Notes: a model not told the origin generated them from the letters alone. Positions 9,032 to 18,313 are shown, counted from the stretch's first letter. The stretch is 64,000 nt of DNA from Rugamonas rivuli (GCF_009380165.1 NZ_WHUF01000001.1:1152903-1216902); one strand, 5' to 3'. Numbers and translations are program-made.

Positions 9032-10000
9032 ATGAACCGCCCCAACGACCAGTCTCCCCGCGCCGAATACACGCGCCGCATGAACCGTGTGCTGAACTAC
9101 ATCGACGCCCATCTGGACCAGCCGCTGGAACTGGCGCAGCTGGCCGATGTCGCCAACTTCTCGCGCTTCCACTTCCATCGCATCTTCCAGTCGTGGATGG
9201 GCGAAACGCTGGGCGACTATGCGCGCCGGCGGCGGCTGGAGAAAGCCGCCTTCCGTCTGAGCTGCACGCCGCCCGAATCGGTGCTGGAGACGGCGCTGGC
9301 CACCGGCTTCGGTTCCGGCGAAGCGTTCGCGCGCGCCTTCAAGCTCAGGTTCGGCTGCACGCCGACCGAGTGGCGGCGCGACACGCGCGAGCGCCTGGCC
9401 TCGCAGGCGCTCGGCGGCGACCGGCGCGCGCAGAGCAATCTGGATCAGGTACTTGGCAAGTACGATCAGACGCCGCAAACCGGCATCGGCGACGATGACA
9501 TCTCCAACCACCCATCAGGAGATTTCAATATGGACGTTAAAGTGATCGACTTGCCCGCAGCCCGCGTCGCCTACCACCGCCACATCGGCCCTTACGGTCC
9601 GGGCATCGGCGCCTTCTGGCGCGGCACGGTCGCGCCGTGGGTGCAGTCGCACGGCCTGGGCCAGGCGCTGTGCTACGGCGTCGGCTACGACGACCCGAGC
9701 ATCACGCCGCCCGACAAATGCCGCTACGACGCCTGCGTGACGGTGCCGGAAAGCTTCACCGCCGCCGGCTCGGCCGACATCACCACCCTGCCCGGCGGCC
9801 GCTACGCCGTCGCCCGCTTCGAAGGCCAGCCCACCGCCATCGCCGACGCCTGGACCCGGATGACGCGCAACTGGCTGCCTTCCAGCGGCCTGCAATGCGA
9901 CGACCGCCCCTGCTTCGAAATGTTCACGCCCGAACTGGCGTTCGATCCGCAGACCGGCGCCATGACCTGCGACATCTGCATTCCGGTGCGGCCGCTGTAG
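9032..10000 (+). CDS. AraC-family regulator with C-terminal GyrI-like domain
   Basis: The 322-residue protein has the double helix-turn-helix of AraC/XylS at its N terminus (VLNYIDAHLDQPLELAQLAD, SRFHFHRIFQ, then GSGEAFARAFKLRFGCTPTEWRR, roughly residues 15-115). A GyrI-like/SOUL ligand-binding domain follows (VKVIDLPAARVAYHRHIGPY near 170 to the end). This N-terminal DNA-binding order is seen in Rob/SbmC-type regulators that sense small hydrophobic molecules. Its targets may include the adjacent phosphatase gene across the shared AT-rich region; that is inference. Confidence 0.93.
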   Translation: MNRPNDQSPRAEYTRRMNRVLNYIDAHLDQPLELAQLADVANFSRFHFHRIFQSWMGETLGDYARRRRLEKAAFRLSCTPPESVLETALATGFGSGEAFARAFKLRFGCTPTEWRRDTRERLASQALGGDRRAQSNLDQVLGKYDQTPQTGIGDDDISNHPSGDFNMDVKVIDLPAARVAYHRHIGPYGPGIGAFWRGTVAPWVQSHGLGQALCYGVGYDDPSITPPDKCRYDACVTVPESFTAAGSADITTLPGGRYAVARFEGQPTAIADAWTRMTRNWLPSSGLQCDDRPCFEMFTPELAFDPQTGAMTCDICIPVRPL

Positions 10001-10083
10001 CGAAAATTCTCGCTGCCGTAGCTGGGCATCGCCCGGGAAGTGTGATATTTTTCACAATTCGCACAATACGGGAGGGCGACAGC

Positions 10084-10923
10084 ATGCAACAGGATTTGAG
10101 TTTTTTGAACTTGGGGCACGGCCGCAACACGCGCCGCTCCAGCCTGGCGTTGATCGTCGCGCTGCACTTGCTGATCGTCTGGTTCATGCTGCAAAAGACC
10201 GGCAAGATCACGCTGTTCACCTACGAGGCGCCGAGCCGGATCACGCAGGTCTCGATGCTGAGTTCCGGCGCCGGCTCCAGCGCGGCGCCGGCTGCGGACA
10301 TCGCCGTCGACAGCATGCCTGCGCCGGCGATGCCACGGCTGGATTTCGGTCCGTCCTTCACCATCAAGGCCGAAGCCACCACGGAAGATGCGGCGATTGT
10401 GCACGCCAGCCCCCGGACCTCAACGCAGGCCGCAACTCCGGCCCGCAACGAGCCGGCGACGCCGCCACTATCGCCACCGGACCGCGCAACGGCTGCCACT
10501 GCGGCCACGGCGTCGAACGCCGGTTCGGCGGCCGACCGCTCGGCAGGACCGGGCACCGGCGCCGGCACGTTGGCGGGCAAAGGCGCGGGCAGCAGCGTGG
10601 GGCCGGACGCTTTCGAATCGCTGCCGGTGGCGGTGCTGGCCATCGAATGCGATACGCCGGCCTACCCGCTCGACGCCATGATGAAAGGCCAGGAAGGCGT
10701 CGCCCGCATGGCCCTGCTGATCGACGCGCAAGGCCGCGTTGCCGAATCGCGCATCATCAAATCGACCCGCTCGTTCTCGCTGGACCGCGCCTCGCGCGAG
10801 GCCATCGCCCTGTGCCGCTTCGTGCCGCCGATGCAGAACGGCGTAGCGGTCGGCGGCTGGGTATCGCTCAAATACACGTGGCGGCTGCGCGAATCCATGG
10901 GCGTGTTCCGCGACGGACCTTGA
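10084..10923 (+). CDS. TonB-like energy transducer
   Basis: The 279-residue protein has one N-terminal membrane helix (LALIVALHLLIVWFML, residues ~21-36), a long Ala/Pro/Thr-rich periplasmic linker, and a C-terminal TonB domain (AYPLDAMMKGQEGVARMALL through GWVSLKYTWRL). No exbB/exbD pair adjoins it, so it probably borrows motors encoded elsewhere. It could energize TonB-dependent receptors such as the one at 19514-21931. The ATG at 10084 was chosen because the membrane anchor begins just after it; a GGAGGG-like ribosome site lies about ten bases upstream. Confidence 0.88.
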   Translation: MQQDLSFLNLGHGRNTRRSSLALIVALHLLIVWFMLQKTGKITLFTYEAPSRITQVSMLSSGAGSSAAPAADIAVDSMPAPAMPRLDFGPSFTIKAEATTEDAAIVHASPRTSTQAATPARNEPATPPLSPPDRATAATAATASNAGSAADRSAGPGTGAGTLAGKGAGSSVGPDAFESLPVAVLAIECDTPAYPLDAMMKGQEGVARMALLIDAQGRVAESRIIKSTRSFSLDRASREAIALCRFVPPMQNGVAVGGWVSLKYTWRLRESMGVFRDGP

Positions 10924-10991
10924 CGACACTGTGCGCCGCCTGAAATACGGCGTCGCTATACTGGCAACCACTACCTCGCAAAGGAGCGATC

Positions 10992-11354
10992 ATGTCACAA
11001 GAACTGGTACTGGATAATCGCCTCGAATCGGCCAAGACCACCGCCTGGTGGCTCTACATTATCCATGCGGTGAGTTTCATCTTTTCGCTGGGCCTGTTTT
11101 CCGTGCTGCCGCTGGCGATCAACTACCTGCAGCGGCCCAGCACCGAAGGCACGTTCGTCCACACCCACCACAGCTGGATGATCCGCTCGTTCTGGTGGTA
11201 CGTGGCGTTTGTCGCGATCGGCGCCGTGCTGTTCATCACCATCATCGGCATACCGCTGGCCTACCTGGTCTGGCTGGGCGCCTGGCTGTGGAAAGCTTAT
11301 CGCCTGATCAGCGGCATCGTGCGCCTGAACCGCAACGAAGCGGCCAACGTCTAG
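10992..11354 (+). CDS. Small integral membrane protein, DUF4870-like
   Basis: The 120-residue protein has three predicted membrane segments: [40 protein letters not shown] and [20 protein letters not shown]. It ends in a short basic/Asn-rich tail. The pattern [19 protein letters not shown] and [11 protein letters not shown] is typical of DUF4870-like small membrane proteins of unknown role. An AAAGGAG ribosome site lies just upstream of the ATG. It overlaps the end of hisC by four bases in convergent orientation. Confidence 0.85.
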   Translation: MSQELVLDNRLESAKTTAWWLYIIHAVSFIFSLGLFSVLPLAINYLQRPSTEGTFVHTHHSWMIRSFWWYVAFVAIGAVLFITIIGIPLAYLVWLGAWLWKAYRLISGIVRLNRNEAANV

Positions 11355-12415
11355 ACGGCGGGCAGCAGCGCTTTCAGCGCGTCGACCAGTTGCGCGCATT
11401 CGCCGTCGGTGCCGATGGAGATGCGCAGGAACTGGTCGATGCGTAGCTGCTTGAAGTGCCGCACCAGGATCGCCCGCTCCCGCAGCCCCGCCGCCAGTTG
11501 CGCGGCGTCGTGCCCGGGATGACGGGCAAAGATGAAGTTGGCCTGCGATGGCAGCACGTCGAAGCCCAAGGCCTGCATCTGCGCGATCAGCCATGCGCGG
11601 GTGGCGATGATGGCTTGCGAGGTTTGCTCCATGTAGGCCGCGTCGTCGATGGCCGCCACCGCGCCTGCCTGGGCGACCTGCCCCAATGGATAGCAATTGA
11701 AACTGTTCTTCACGCGCTCCAGTCCCGCGATCAAGTCGGGATGGCCGACCGCATAACCTACCCGCAGCCCCGCCAGCGAACGCGATTTGGACAGCGTCTG
11801 GATCACCAGCAGATTATCGTAGCGGCCCAGCAGCGCAATGGCGCTCTGGCCGCCGAAGTCCACATAGGCTTCGTCGATCACCACCACCTGGTCGGGATGC
11901 GCGGCCACCAGCGCCTCGATACGCTCCAGCGGCAGCCCGATGCCGGTCGGCGCGTTGGGGTTGGCGATGATGATCGCACCGCACGGACGGTTGTAGTCCG
12001 CCACATCGATCTCGTAACGCTCGTTCAGCGGCACCTGCACCGCCTCGATGCCGTACAAGCTGCAATAGGTCGGATAAAAACTGTAGCTGATGTCGGGACA
12101 AAGCAGCGGCAACGCGTGCTTGAGCAAGGCCTGGAAGGTATGCGCCAGCACCTCGTCCGAGCTGTTGCCGACGAAGACCTGCTCGCGTGCGAGGCCGTAG
12201 CGCCGGGCCACGGCGTCCTTCACGGCGGCGTTGCCGGGGTCGGAGTACTTGCGCAGCTGGTCGCCGACGGCGGCCTGCATCGCTGCCACCGCCCTGGGCG
12301 ACGGGCCGTAGGGATTCTCGTTGGTGTTCAGCTTGACCAGGCCGGGCATCTGCACCTGCTCGCCCGGCGTGTACGGCGTCAGGCCGTGGACCACATCGCT
12401 CCAGTAGCGGCTCAT
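11351..12415 (-). CDS. hisC: Histidinol-phosphate aminotransferase HisC
   Basis: HisC is a PLP-dependent class I/II aminotransferase that interconverts imidazole-acetol phosphate and histidinol phosphate in histidine synthesis. The 354-residue protein has the family N terminus ([22 protein letters not shown]), the ANPNAPTG loop, and the PLP-lysine motif [14 protein letters not shown] near residues 208-221. It lies outside any his operon, so it may be a second HisC or act on related amino acids. Its ATG overlaps the metC stop by four bases, which indicates cotranscription and translational coupling. Confidence 0.93.
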   Translation of the reverse strand: MSRYWSDVVHGLTPYTPGEQVQMPGLVKLNTNENPYGPSPRAVAAMQAAVGDQLRKYSDPGNAAVKDAVARRYGLAREQVFVGNSSDEVLAHTFQALLKHALPLLCPDISYSFYPTYCSLYGIEAVQVPLNERYEIDVADYNRPCGAIIIANPNAPTGIGLPLERIEALVAAHPDQVVVIDEAYVDFGGQSAIALLGRYDNLLVIQTLSKSRSLAGLRVGYAVGHPDLIAGLERVKNSFNCYPLGQVAQAGAVAAIDDAAYMEQTSQAIIATRAWLIAQMQALGFDVLPSQANFIFARHPGHDAAQLAAGLRERAILVRHFKQLRIDQFLRISIGTDGECAQLVDALKALLPAV

Positions 12416-13581
12416 TGCAGCTCTCCCAGCGCGCGTTCGATGTCGGCGATCAGGTCGTTGATGTCCTCCAGGCCGACGTTGAAGCGCACCAGGATGCCCT
12501 TGTCCTGCCAGTCATTGCGCATGCGCTGGATACGGTAAGGCATGACCAGGCTGTTGGCCCCGCCCCAGCTGTAGCCGATCTTGAAGAACTTGAGCGCATC
12601 GACAAAACGGTCGGTCTGCGCTTCCGTGTAGCGTTCGTCGAACACCACCGAGAACAGGCCGCCGGCGCCGCTGAAGTCGCGCTTCCAGATTTCGTGGCCG
12701 GGGCAGTCGGTAAAGGCGGGATGCAGCACCCGGGTGATTTCCGGGCGCGCCTGCAGCCACGCGGCCAGCTTGCGGGCCGCAGCATCGTGCGCGTCGAAGC
12801 GCAGGCGCATGGTCGGCAGGCCGCGCGCGACCAGGTAGGCGTCGTCCGCGCCCACGCCCATGCCGAGCCGCATGTGCGAGAGGCTGAGGCGTTCGTGCAG
12901 CGCAGGATCGCGCGTGATAACGGCGCCCATCAGCACATCCGATCCGCCAGACTGGTACTTGGTCAGCGCCTGCATGATGATGTCGACGCCCAGCTCGAAG
13001 CCGCGCAGCGCCAGGCCGGCCGACCAGGTATTGTCCAGCGCAACCACCACGCCGCGCTCGTGCGCCGCCTTGCAGATGGCCGGCAGGTCCGGCACTTCCA
13101 TCGATACCGAGCCGGGGGCCTCGGTCCAGATCAGCTTTGTATTCGGCTGGATCAGCGCGGCGATGCCCTCGCCGATCAGCGGATCGTAGTAGCGCGCGGT
13201 GACGCCGAAATCGGCCGACAGCCAGCTCCCCAATTCGCGGTTGGGGTTGTAGACATTGTCGGGCAACAGCACATCGTCGCCGGCCTTGAGCAGCGCGAAG
13301 TCGACCATCGCGATGGCCGCCAGGCCGCTCGGCGCCAGCAGGCAGTGCTTGCCGTCCTCGATCTCGGCCAGGCGCGCTTCCAGCGTGAAGGTGGTCGGCG
13401 TGCCGTGCAGGCCGTAAGTATAGGCGTTCTTCTCTTTCCAGTCGCCCGAGCGCATGGCCGCCACGTTCTTGAACAGAACCGTCGAGGCATGATGGATGGC
13501 CCCGGGGAAAGCAGCAAAGCCTTCTGGCGCCTGGTAGTCGGTATGGACGAGCGTGGTCTGGAGAGATTTTGGGATAGTCAT
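12412..13581 (-). CDS. metC: Cystathionine beta-lyase MetC
   Basis: MetC is a PLP enzyme of the Cys/Met metabolism family that cleaves cystathionine to homocysteine, pyruvate and ammonia. The 389-residue protein has the PLP-lysine motif [15 protein letters not shown] near residue 206, the family start TTLVHTDYQ, and the C-terminal [12 protein letters not shown], which favours beta-lyase over gamma-synthase. The ATG at 13581 gives the natural N terminus [12 protein letters not shown]; the upstream extension to 13638 looks spurious. It forms an operon with hisC (4-base overlap). Confidence 0.92.
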   Translation of the reverse strand: MTIPKSLQTTLVHTDYQAPEGFAAFPGAIHHASTVLFKNVAAMRSGDWKEKNAYTYGLHGTPTTFTLEARLAEIEDGKHCLLAPSGLAAIAMVDFALLKAGDDVLLPDNVYNPNRELGSWLSADFGVTARYYDPLIGEGIAALIQPNTKLIWTEAPGSVSMEVPDLPAICKAAHERGVVVALDNTWSAGLALRGFELGVDIIMQALTKYQSGGSDVLMGAVITRDPALHERLSLSHMRLGMGVGADDAYLVARGLPTMRLRFDAHDAAARKLAAWLQARPEITRVLHPAFTDCPGHEIWKRDFSGAGGLFSVVFDERYTEAQTDRFVDALKFFKIGYSWGGANSLVMPYRIQRMRNDWQDKGILVRFNVGLEDINDLIADIERALGELQ

Positions 13582-13587
13582 GGCTTG

Positions 13588-13593
13588 ATTATA
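13588..13593 (-). promoter_or_regulatory. Possible -10 element directly before metC
   Basis: A TATAAT on the minus strand ends only seven bases before the metC ATG. If used, transcription would begin at or very near the start codon. No good -35 is visible, so confidence is low. Confidence 0.3.
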
Positions 13594-13704
13594 AACGCAT
13601 TGCGCGGCCGGCCTGGCGCAGCCCCACACCTTTGACACACCTCAAACTTCAATTGGCGTCGATCGTTAAGTTAGTACTCATGTCCGCCCCCCCACCAACC
13701 GTTC

Positions 13705-13710
13705 AAGGAG
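13705..13710 (+). promoter_or_regulatory. Ribosome binding site of the precursor-peptide gene
   Basis: A consensus AAGGAG lies six bases before the ATG at 13717. It is strong evidence that the short 62-codon frame is translated. Confidence 0.8.
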
Positions 13711-13716
13711 AACGTC

Positions 13717-13905
13717 ATGTCGCAACCGACCACATGTCACGATCAAGAGTTGAAACTGAATCTCACCGAGGAACAACGCAAGGAACTCACGCACTTTATC
13801 GCCAGCAGCGGCCGCGTCAAGCTGGATATCGACCTGCTGTTCGAAGGGGATGTTTCGGTGAAGGCCGTCGCCCCCGTTGCAGTATTGGTCGGCAACGCCA
13901 TCTGA
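13717..13905 (+). CDS. Putative RiPP precursor peptide
   Basis: The 62-residue peptide has a polar N-terminal half (MSQPTTCHDQELKLNLTEEQ, then a Lys/Glu helix-like stretch) and a hydrophobic C-terminal third ending VSVKAVAPVAVLVGNAI. This leader-plus-core layout is typical of ribosomally made, post-translationally modified peptides. It has one Cys (residue 7), and the tail lacks Cys, Ser-rich or aromatic residues, so lanthionine, thioether or cyclophane chemistry seems unlikely. A strong ribosome site precedes it, and the radical SAM/SPASM gene starts 16 bases after its stop. I do not recognise the peptide family. A small regulatory or carrier subunit is the alternative. Confidence 0.72.
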   Translation: MSQPTTCHDQELKLNLTEEQRKELTHFIASSGRVKLDIDLLFEGDVSVKAVAPVAVLVGNAI

Positions 13906-13921
13906 CCGCAGCGAGGCGAGC

Positions 13922-15154
13922 ATGGTCCCGGACGTCCGCATTCGTCAAGAAGACTTCGGTTTCATCCTGGCGTTCGGTACCGGCGAGATCGGACTGTACA
14001 GCCATGCAGCCGCAGGCGCGCTGTTGCATGGCACGACGCGGGAAGCGCTGGAGCCGTACCGTCTGCCATCCGTTCCGGTCAGGGATGAGTTTCATCTTAG
14101 CGCGCCGCTCATCGTCTGGTTCGAGATTACCCGCGCCTGCAACCTGACATGCCGGCACTGCTACATCGAGGCCGGCAAGCCAAGGGACCAGGAGCTATCG
14201 ACACCCGAAATCTTCGACGCCCTCGACCAGATGAAAGCGGCGGGCGTGTTTGCCCTGGTGCTGGTTGGCGGCGAGCCGATGATGCATCCGGATTTCCTGG
14301 ACATCGTCAATCACGCCAACCAGCTTGGTTTCGTCATCTCCATCGCGACCAACGGCGCCTACATCACGCAAGAGCTCATCGATCGCCTGCCGCGCAAGGA
14401 ATGCGTGGTCAGCGTCAGCGTGGACGGCACAGCCAAGCACAAGGAGTTGCGCATCCGCTCCACATGGGACGACGTGCGCGAACGCATACTGCTGCTGCGC
14501 AGGAACGGCATCCCGACCGCCATCATGTCGACGCAGACGGCAGGCAATGTGCACGAATTGCAGACGCTGCTGGACTTCGCCCGCGAGCACCAGTGCTTTT
14601 TCGGATCGACGCCGATGAGCCCCATCGGTCGCGGCAGGTTTTTCCCGCAGTATCAACCGCAGGCGGACATAGTCGAGGAGACCGCCCGGCTGTATATCGC
14701 CGACAAGCTCCACGACCAGGTCATGAACGATACCGTCGGGCTGTGCGTGGCCAAGTTTCTGGACGAGTGTCACAACATCGCGAAGGCGACCGGCCGCGAA
14801 TTTTGCGGCGTGGCGATGGCCTACCTGATGAGCGACGGCTCGCTGTATCCATGCTCGATTTGCGCGTCGAATGACAAGTTCCTCGCCGGCAGTCTGCGCG
14901 AGCATACGTTCCAGCAGCTGTGGCGGGATTCGTTCAAGGATATCCGTCAGTTCACTTACGACAAATTCAAGGAGTGCCCCAACTGCGAGCTGTCGCGCGA
15001 TCCCTACTACTGCACTTCGCGCTGCGCCGTGATGGCCGAACTCTATACCGGAGACCCGCTCGGCTGCGGCTCCACACCCTTCGTGAAGGCCAGCCTCAAG
15101 CGCCGCACCGAACTGCTGCAGACCGAGTTCCCCGGCGCACCGGTGGCGACATGA
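13922..15154 (+). CDS. Radical SAM/SPASM peptide-modifying enzyme
   Basis: The 410-residue protein has an N-terminal ~60-residue region, then a radical SAM core with the cluster motif CNLTCRHC (Cys 73, 77, 80). The Gly-rich VLVGGEPMMHP and SVSVDGT strands follow. A C-terminal SPASM-type cysteine region includes DGSLYPCSICAS, ECPNCELS and YYCTSRC. SPASM enzymes bind extra Fe-S clusters and commonly modify peptides. The start at 13922 has GAGGCGAGC immediately upstream; a longer frame to 13877 would overlap the peptide gene. Its stop overlaps the next ATG (ATGA), so it is coupled to the decarboxylase gene. The reaction is unknown. Confidence 0.88.
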   Translation: MVPDVRIRQEDFGFILAFGTGEIGLYSHAAAGALLHGTTREALEPYRLPSVPVRDEFHLSAPLIVWFEITRACNLTCRHCYIEAGKPRDQELSTPEIFDALDQMKAAGVFALVLVGGEPMMHPDFLDIVNHANQLGFVISIATNGAYITQELIDRLPRKECVVSVSVDGTAKHKELRIRSTWDDVRERILLLRRNGIPTAIMSTQTAGNVHELQTLLDFAREHQCFFGSTPMSPIGRGRFFPQYQPQADIVEETARLYIADKLHDQVMNDTVGLCVAKFLDECHNIAKATGREFCGVAMAYLMSDGSLYPCSICASNDKFLAGSLREHTFQQLWRDSFKDIRQFTYDKFKECPNCELSRDPYYCTSRCAVMAELYTGDPLGCGSTPFVKASLKRRTELLQTEFPGAPVAT

Positions 15155-15654
15155 ACGGCAACGGCGCGCGGCGGATCATCCCCGTCATTACCGGCATCGG
15201 CCATGGGCAGACCGAACTGTCCGCCTACGACGACGCGCTCTGGAAAACCGGCATCGGCAATTTCAACGTGATCGCGCTCTCCAGCGTGATCCCGCCGGGA
15301 TGGGAGCCTGTGTTGCAGTCGGAGCCGGACCTGCGCCGGAAGTGGGGCAACCGCCTCTACGTGGTGCAGGCGGCGGCGTCTTCCAGCGGGCTGCGCGACA
15401 CCGGCCTGGCGGCAGGCATAGGCTGGGCCATCTTCGACCATGGCGGCGGCGTATTCGTGGAGCACCACGGGGCAGCGGCCGATGCCGCCAGCGCCTTGCA
15501 GGCAGTCGAGCGCGACATCGAACTATCGATCGCCGACTTGTGCGAGCGCCGCGCCGCCGTGCCGGCAAGACTAGGCAAGGCAACCATCTCCGCCACGGCA
15601 TGCGGGCCTTGCTGTGTACTGGCCGTTGCCGTATTCCAGCAAGAAGACTGGTGA
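15151..15654 (+). CDS. Pyruvoyl-dependent arginine decarboxylase-like (PdaD) protein
   Basis: The 167-residue protein matches the PdaD fold pattern and length. The segment KTGIGNFNVIALSSVIPPG contains Ser44-Ser45, where family members self-cleave to create the pyruvoyl group. Asn39 is five residues before Ser44, as in archaeal PdaD, and VEHHG (Glu104) falls where the family has its catalytic Glu. PdaD converts arginine to agmatine. Here it lies between two radical SAM genes, overlapping the first by four bases, so its substrate may be a peptide-bound residue or agmatine for conjugation. That role is inference. A Cys pair near the C terminus (ACGPCC) is unusual. Confidence 0.82.
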   Translation: MNGNGARRIIPVITGIGHGQTELSAYDDALWKTGIGNFNVIALSSVIPPGWEPVLQSEPDLRRKWGNRLYVVQAAASSSGLRDTGLAAGIGWAIFDHGGGVFVEHHGAAADAASALQAVERDIELSIADLCERRAAVPARLGKATISATACGPCCVLAVAVFQQEDW

Positions 15655-15665
15655 AAGGACGCCAC

Positions 15666-16886
15666 ATGCCCATCGCGCATTTCCGCAATCAACCGATCGC
15701 CTACGATGACCATGGCGACATTCCGCTCGATGTGCCATTTCGTTCGCTGCGTCCCGAGGACATCAGCCTCTATCTGCAACTCGACACCACCGTAGGCCGG
15801 AAAACCTGCCGCCAGGCGTGCGTGCACTGTTTTTACATCAACCAACCGGCGGCCGCCAACCGCTCCATCGACCTGGTCGAAGGCCGCCGCATCATGGACT
15901 GCCTGGCGGTGCAGGGCTACCGCGTCTTCCCCATGATTTCCGACAGCTTCGGCGGGGATGGCATGTTCCTGCGCCTGTTCGGCGACTCGCACAACCGGGA
16001 TTTTCATCAGGAAGAAAACCGCAGGCCAACCAAGACCATGCAACGCGGCGACATGTGGACCAGCGGCGCGCCCCTGCTCGATGCGCAATGGAAGGAATAT
16101 TTGTGGACCGGTATCGAGAACGGCTTCGGCAATGTCACCATCACCTTTCACGGCATACTGGACAGCGATCTGAAGCTGTTGCCGGCGGAAGAGTATCCGA
16201 TCAAGGGTGTGTTTGCGGGCCGCGACTGCGAGCGCGTCATTGCGCGCATTCACGCGTTCAACAGCGAGGCGCAGCTGGCGGCGCCGCTGGACATCAATAT
16301 CGGTGTGACGATCGGCAAGCATAACCACACCAGGGAGCATCTGCTGCGCTACACCGCCTACTTTGCGAGGCTGGGCATTTCAGTACTGCGGTTCAATGCC
16401 TTCCACGATCATGGCGGCCGGCTACCGCAGCTGCCGCTGACGGCGGCTGAACGAGCTCAATGGTATAGCGACCTGAAATGGGTACATGAAAATGTCCCGC
16501 TGGATTTTCAGCTCGGTGTGGATGAGGATTTCGGCAGCAGCGGAGTCGAGGCCATGGGATTCCCACCGCATGTGGGGTGGTGCCGCGCGGGCCAGCAGCT
16601 GTTCGCCATCGTCCCCGATCCGCCGCAAACCATCGCGTCCGGAGACTTCGGCCGCATCGAGCACATCGGATCGATAGCCGCCTGCGTCGATGCTTTCCAG
16701 CCCATCGTCGGCAAACTGGTGCGGGTGACGCCGGCGGCCGTGGACCAGCCGAGCTACAAGCTGGAGTTCTACCACGACGTTATCGAAGACTTGCAGCGCA
16801 AGCGCCTGGACGGCACTTACCGGGATGGCTGCTACGCGCCGGAAATGCTGGCGAAGCGATCGATTGCGATCGCCTCGGCGCATTAA
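15666..16886 (+). CDS. Second radical SAM protein of the peptide cluster
   Basis: The 406-residue protein has the radical SAM motif CRQACVHC (Cys 48, 52, 55) in KTCRQACVHCFYINQ, but no SPASM-type Cys array. Its only later cysteines are isolated (near GWCRAG, AACVDA and DGCYAPE). The middle region (GVTIGKHNHTREHLLRYTAY, RFNAFHDHGG) looks like the second half of a radical SAM barrel. AAAGGA lies seven bases before the ATG. Eleven bases separate it from the PdaD-like gene. I do not recognise the subfamily, and no substrate can be assigned. Confidence 0.8.
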   Translation: MPIAHFRNQPIAYDDHGDIPLDVPFRSLRPEDISLYLQLDTTVGRKTCRQACVHCFYINQPAAANRSIDLVEGRRIMDCLAVQGYRVFPMISDSFGGDGMFLRLFGDSHNRDFHQEENRRPTKTMQRGDMWTSGAPLLDAQWKEYLWTGIENGFGNVTITFHGILDSDLKLLPAEEYPIKGVFAGRDCERVIARIHAFNSEAQLAAPLDINIGVTIGKHNHTREHLLRYTAYFARLGISVLRFNAFHDHGGRLPQLPLTAAERAQWYSDLKWVHENVPLDFQLGVDEDFGSSGVEAMGFPPHVGWCRAGQQLFAIVPDPPQTIASGDFGRIEHIGSIAACVDAFQPIVGKLVRVTPAAVDQPSYKLEFYHDVIEDLQRKRLDGTYRDGCYAPEMLAKRSIAIASAH

Positions 16887-16906
16887 ACCGGCACAAAGAC
16901 CGAGGC

Positions 16907-18313
16907 TTATTGCGCCTCGCCCCACAGGTCGTGGGCGTCGGACGTGGTGATCTTCACGTCGACGAACTGGCCGACGGCCAGCTTCTTGTGCGGCTCGTAC
17001 GGCGGCTTGACGTACACCACACCGTCGATTTCCGGCGCATCGGCGCTGGAGCGGCCGACGCCGCCGGTACGGTTGACTTCATCGATCAGCACGCGGACGG
17101 TCGTGCCGACCTTGGCCTTCAGACGCGCTTTCGAGATCTCTTCCTGCAGCAGCATCACGCGGCCGCGACGCTCTTCGCGCACTTCTTCCGGCACCGGATT
17201 GGCCAGCTCGTTGGCGGTAGCGCCTTCGACCGGCGAGTAGGCGAAGCAGCCCAGACGGTCGATCTGCGCTTCCTTCAGGAAGTCCAGCAGGTATTCGAAT
17301 TCGGCCTCGGTCTCGCCAGGGAAGCCGGCGATGAAGGTCGAACGGATGGTCAGGTTCGGGTTCATCGCGCGCCAGGCCAGGATGCGGTCCAGGTTCTTCT
17401 CGCCGCTGGCCGGACGCTTCATGCGCTTCAGCACATCGGGATGCGCGTGCTGCATCGGGATGTCCAGGTAAGGCAGAATGTGCTCGCCCATCATCGGAAT
17501 GACCTGGTCGACGTGCGGGTATGGATACACGTAGTGCATGCGCACCCAGGCGCCGTAGGACTTGGCCAGCTCGCCCAGCGCTTCCATCAGCTGCGTCATG
17601 TGGGTTTTAATCGGACGGCCGTTCCAGAAGCCGGTGCGGAACTTGACGTCCACGCCATAGGCCGAGGTGTCCTGCGAAATCACCAGCAGTTCCTTGACGC
17701 CGGACTTGAACAGATTCTCCGCTTCCAGCATCAGCTCACCGATAGGACGCGAAACCAGGTCGCCGCGCATCGACGGGATGATGCAGAACGAGCAGCGGTG
17801 GTTGCAGCCCTCGGAGATTTTCAGGTAAGCGTAGTGCTTCGGCGTCAGCTTGATGCCCTGCGCCGGAATCAGGTCGAGGAAAGGCTCGTGCGGTTTCGGC
17901 AGGTGCAGGTGGACGGAGTCCATCACTTCGGCCAGCGCGTGCGGGCCGGTCACGGCCAGCACCTTCGGGTGCACCTTCATGATGATGTCGTCGCCGGCGG
18001 CGTCTTTTTTCGCGCCCAGGCAGCCAGTCACGATCACCTTGCCGTTTTCGGCCAGCGCTTCGCCGATGGCGTCCAGCGATTCCTGCACCGCGGCGTCGAT
18101 GAAGCCGCAGGTGTTGACGATGACCAGATCGGCGCCGTCGTAGGACTTGGCCGTCTCGTAGCCTTCGGCACGCAGCTGGGTCAGGATCTGTTCGGAGTCG
18201 ACCAGCGCTTTAGGGCAGCCGAGCGAGACGAAGCCGACCTTCGGTGCGGCACCCGTCACGGAGGTGCTTGCGGCGGCGGGCTTGGTGATGCGGGAGATTG
18301 GTTGCGATTGCAT
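16907..18313 (-). CDS. rimO: Ribosomal protein S12 methylthiotransferase RimO
   Basis: RimO adds a methylthio group to Asp88 of ribosomal protein S12 using two Fe-S clusters and SAM. The 468-residue protein has an N-terminal UPF0004 domain ([37 protein letters not shown]: three cluster cysteines). The radical SAM motif is in [18 protein letters not shown] near residues 165-182, and a C-terminal TRAM domain follows. The [12 protein letters not shown] signature separates it from the tRNA enzyme MiaB. It is convergent with the peptide cluster, 20 bases away. Confidence 0.97.
   Translation of the reverse strand: MQSQPISRITKPAAASTSVTGAAPKVGFVSLGCPKALVDSEQILTQLRAEGYETAKSYDGADLVIVNTCGFIDAAVQESLDAIGEALAENGKVIVTGCLGAKKDAAGDDIIMKVHPKVLAVTGPHALAEVMDSVHLHLPKPHEPFLDLIPAQGIKLTPKHYAYLKISEGCNHRCSFCIIPSMRGDLVSRPIGELMLEAENLFKSGVKELLVISQDTSAYGVDVKFRTGFWNGRPIKTHMTQLMEALGELAKSYGAWVRMHYVYPYPHVDQVIPMMGEHILPYLDIPMQHAHPDVLKRMKRPASGEKNLDRILAWRAMNPNLTIRSTFIAGFPGETEAEFEYLLDFLKEAQIDRLGCFAYSPVEGATANELANPVPEEVREERRGRVMLLQEEISKARLKAKVGTTVRVLIDEVNRTGGVGRSSADAPEIDGVVYVKPPYEPHKKLAVGQFVDVKITTSDAHDLWGEAQ

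Noticed and set aside
13632..13637. TTGACA as a -35 element for the peptide cluster
   Set aside because: No -10-like hexamer lies 16-18 bases downstream, so it cannot be called a promoter.
16901..16918. CGAGGC/GCCTCG stem between the second radical SAM gene and rimO
   Set aside because: It has no T tract and overlaps the rimO stop, so it is not supported as a terminator.
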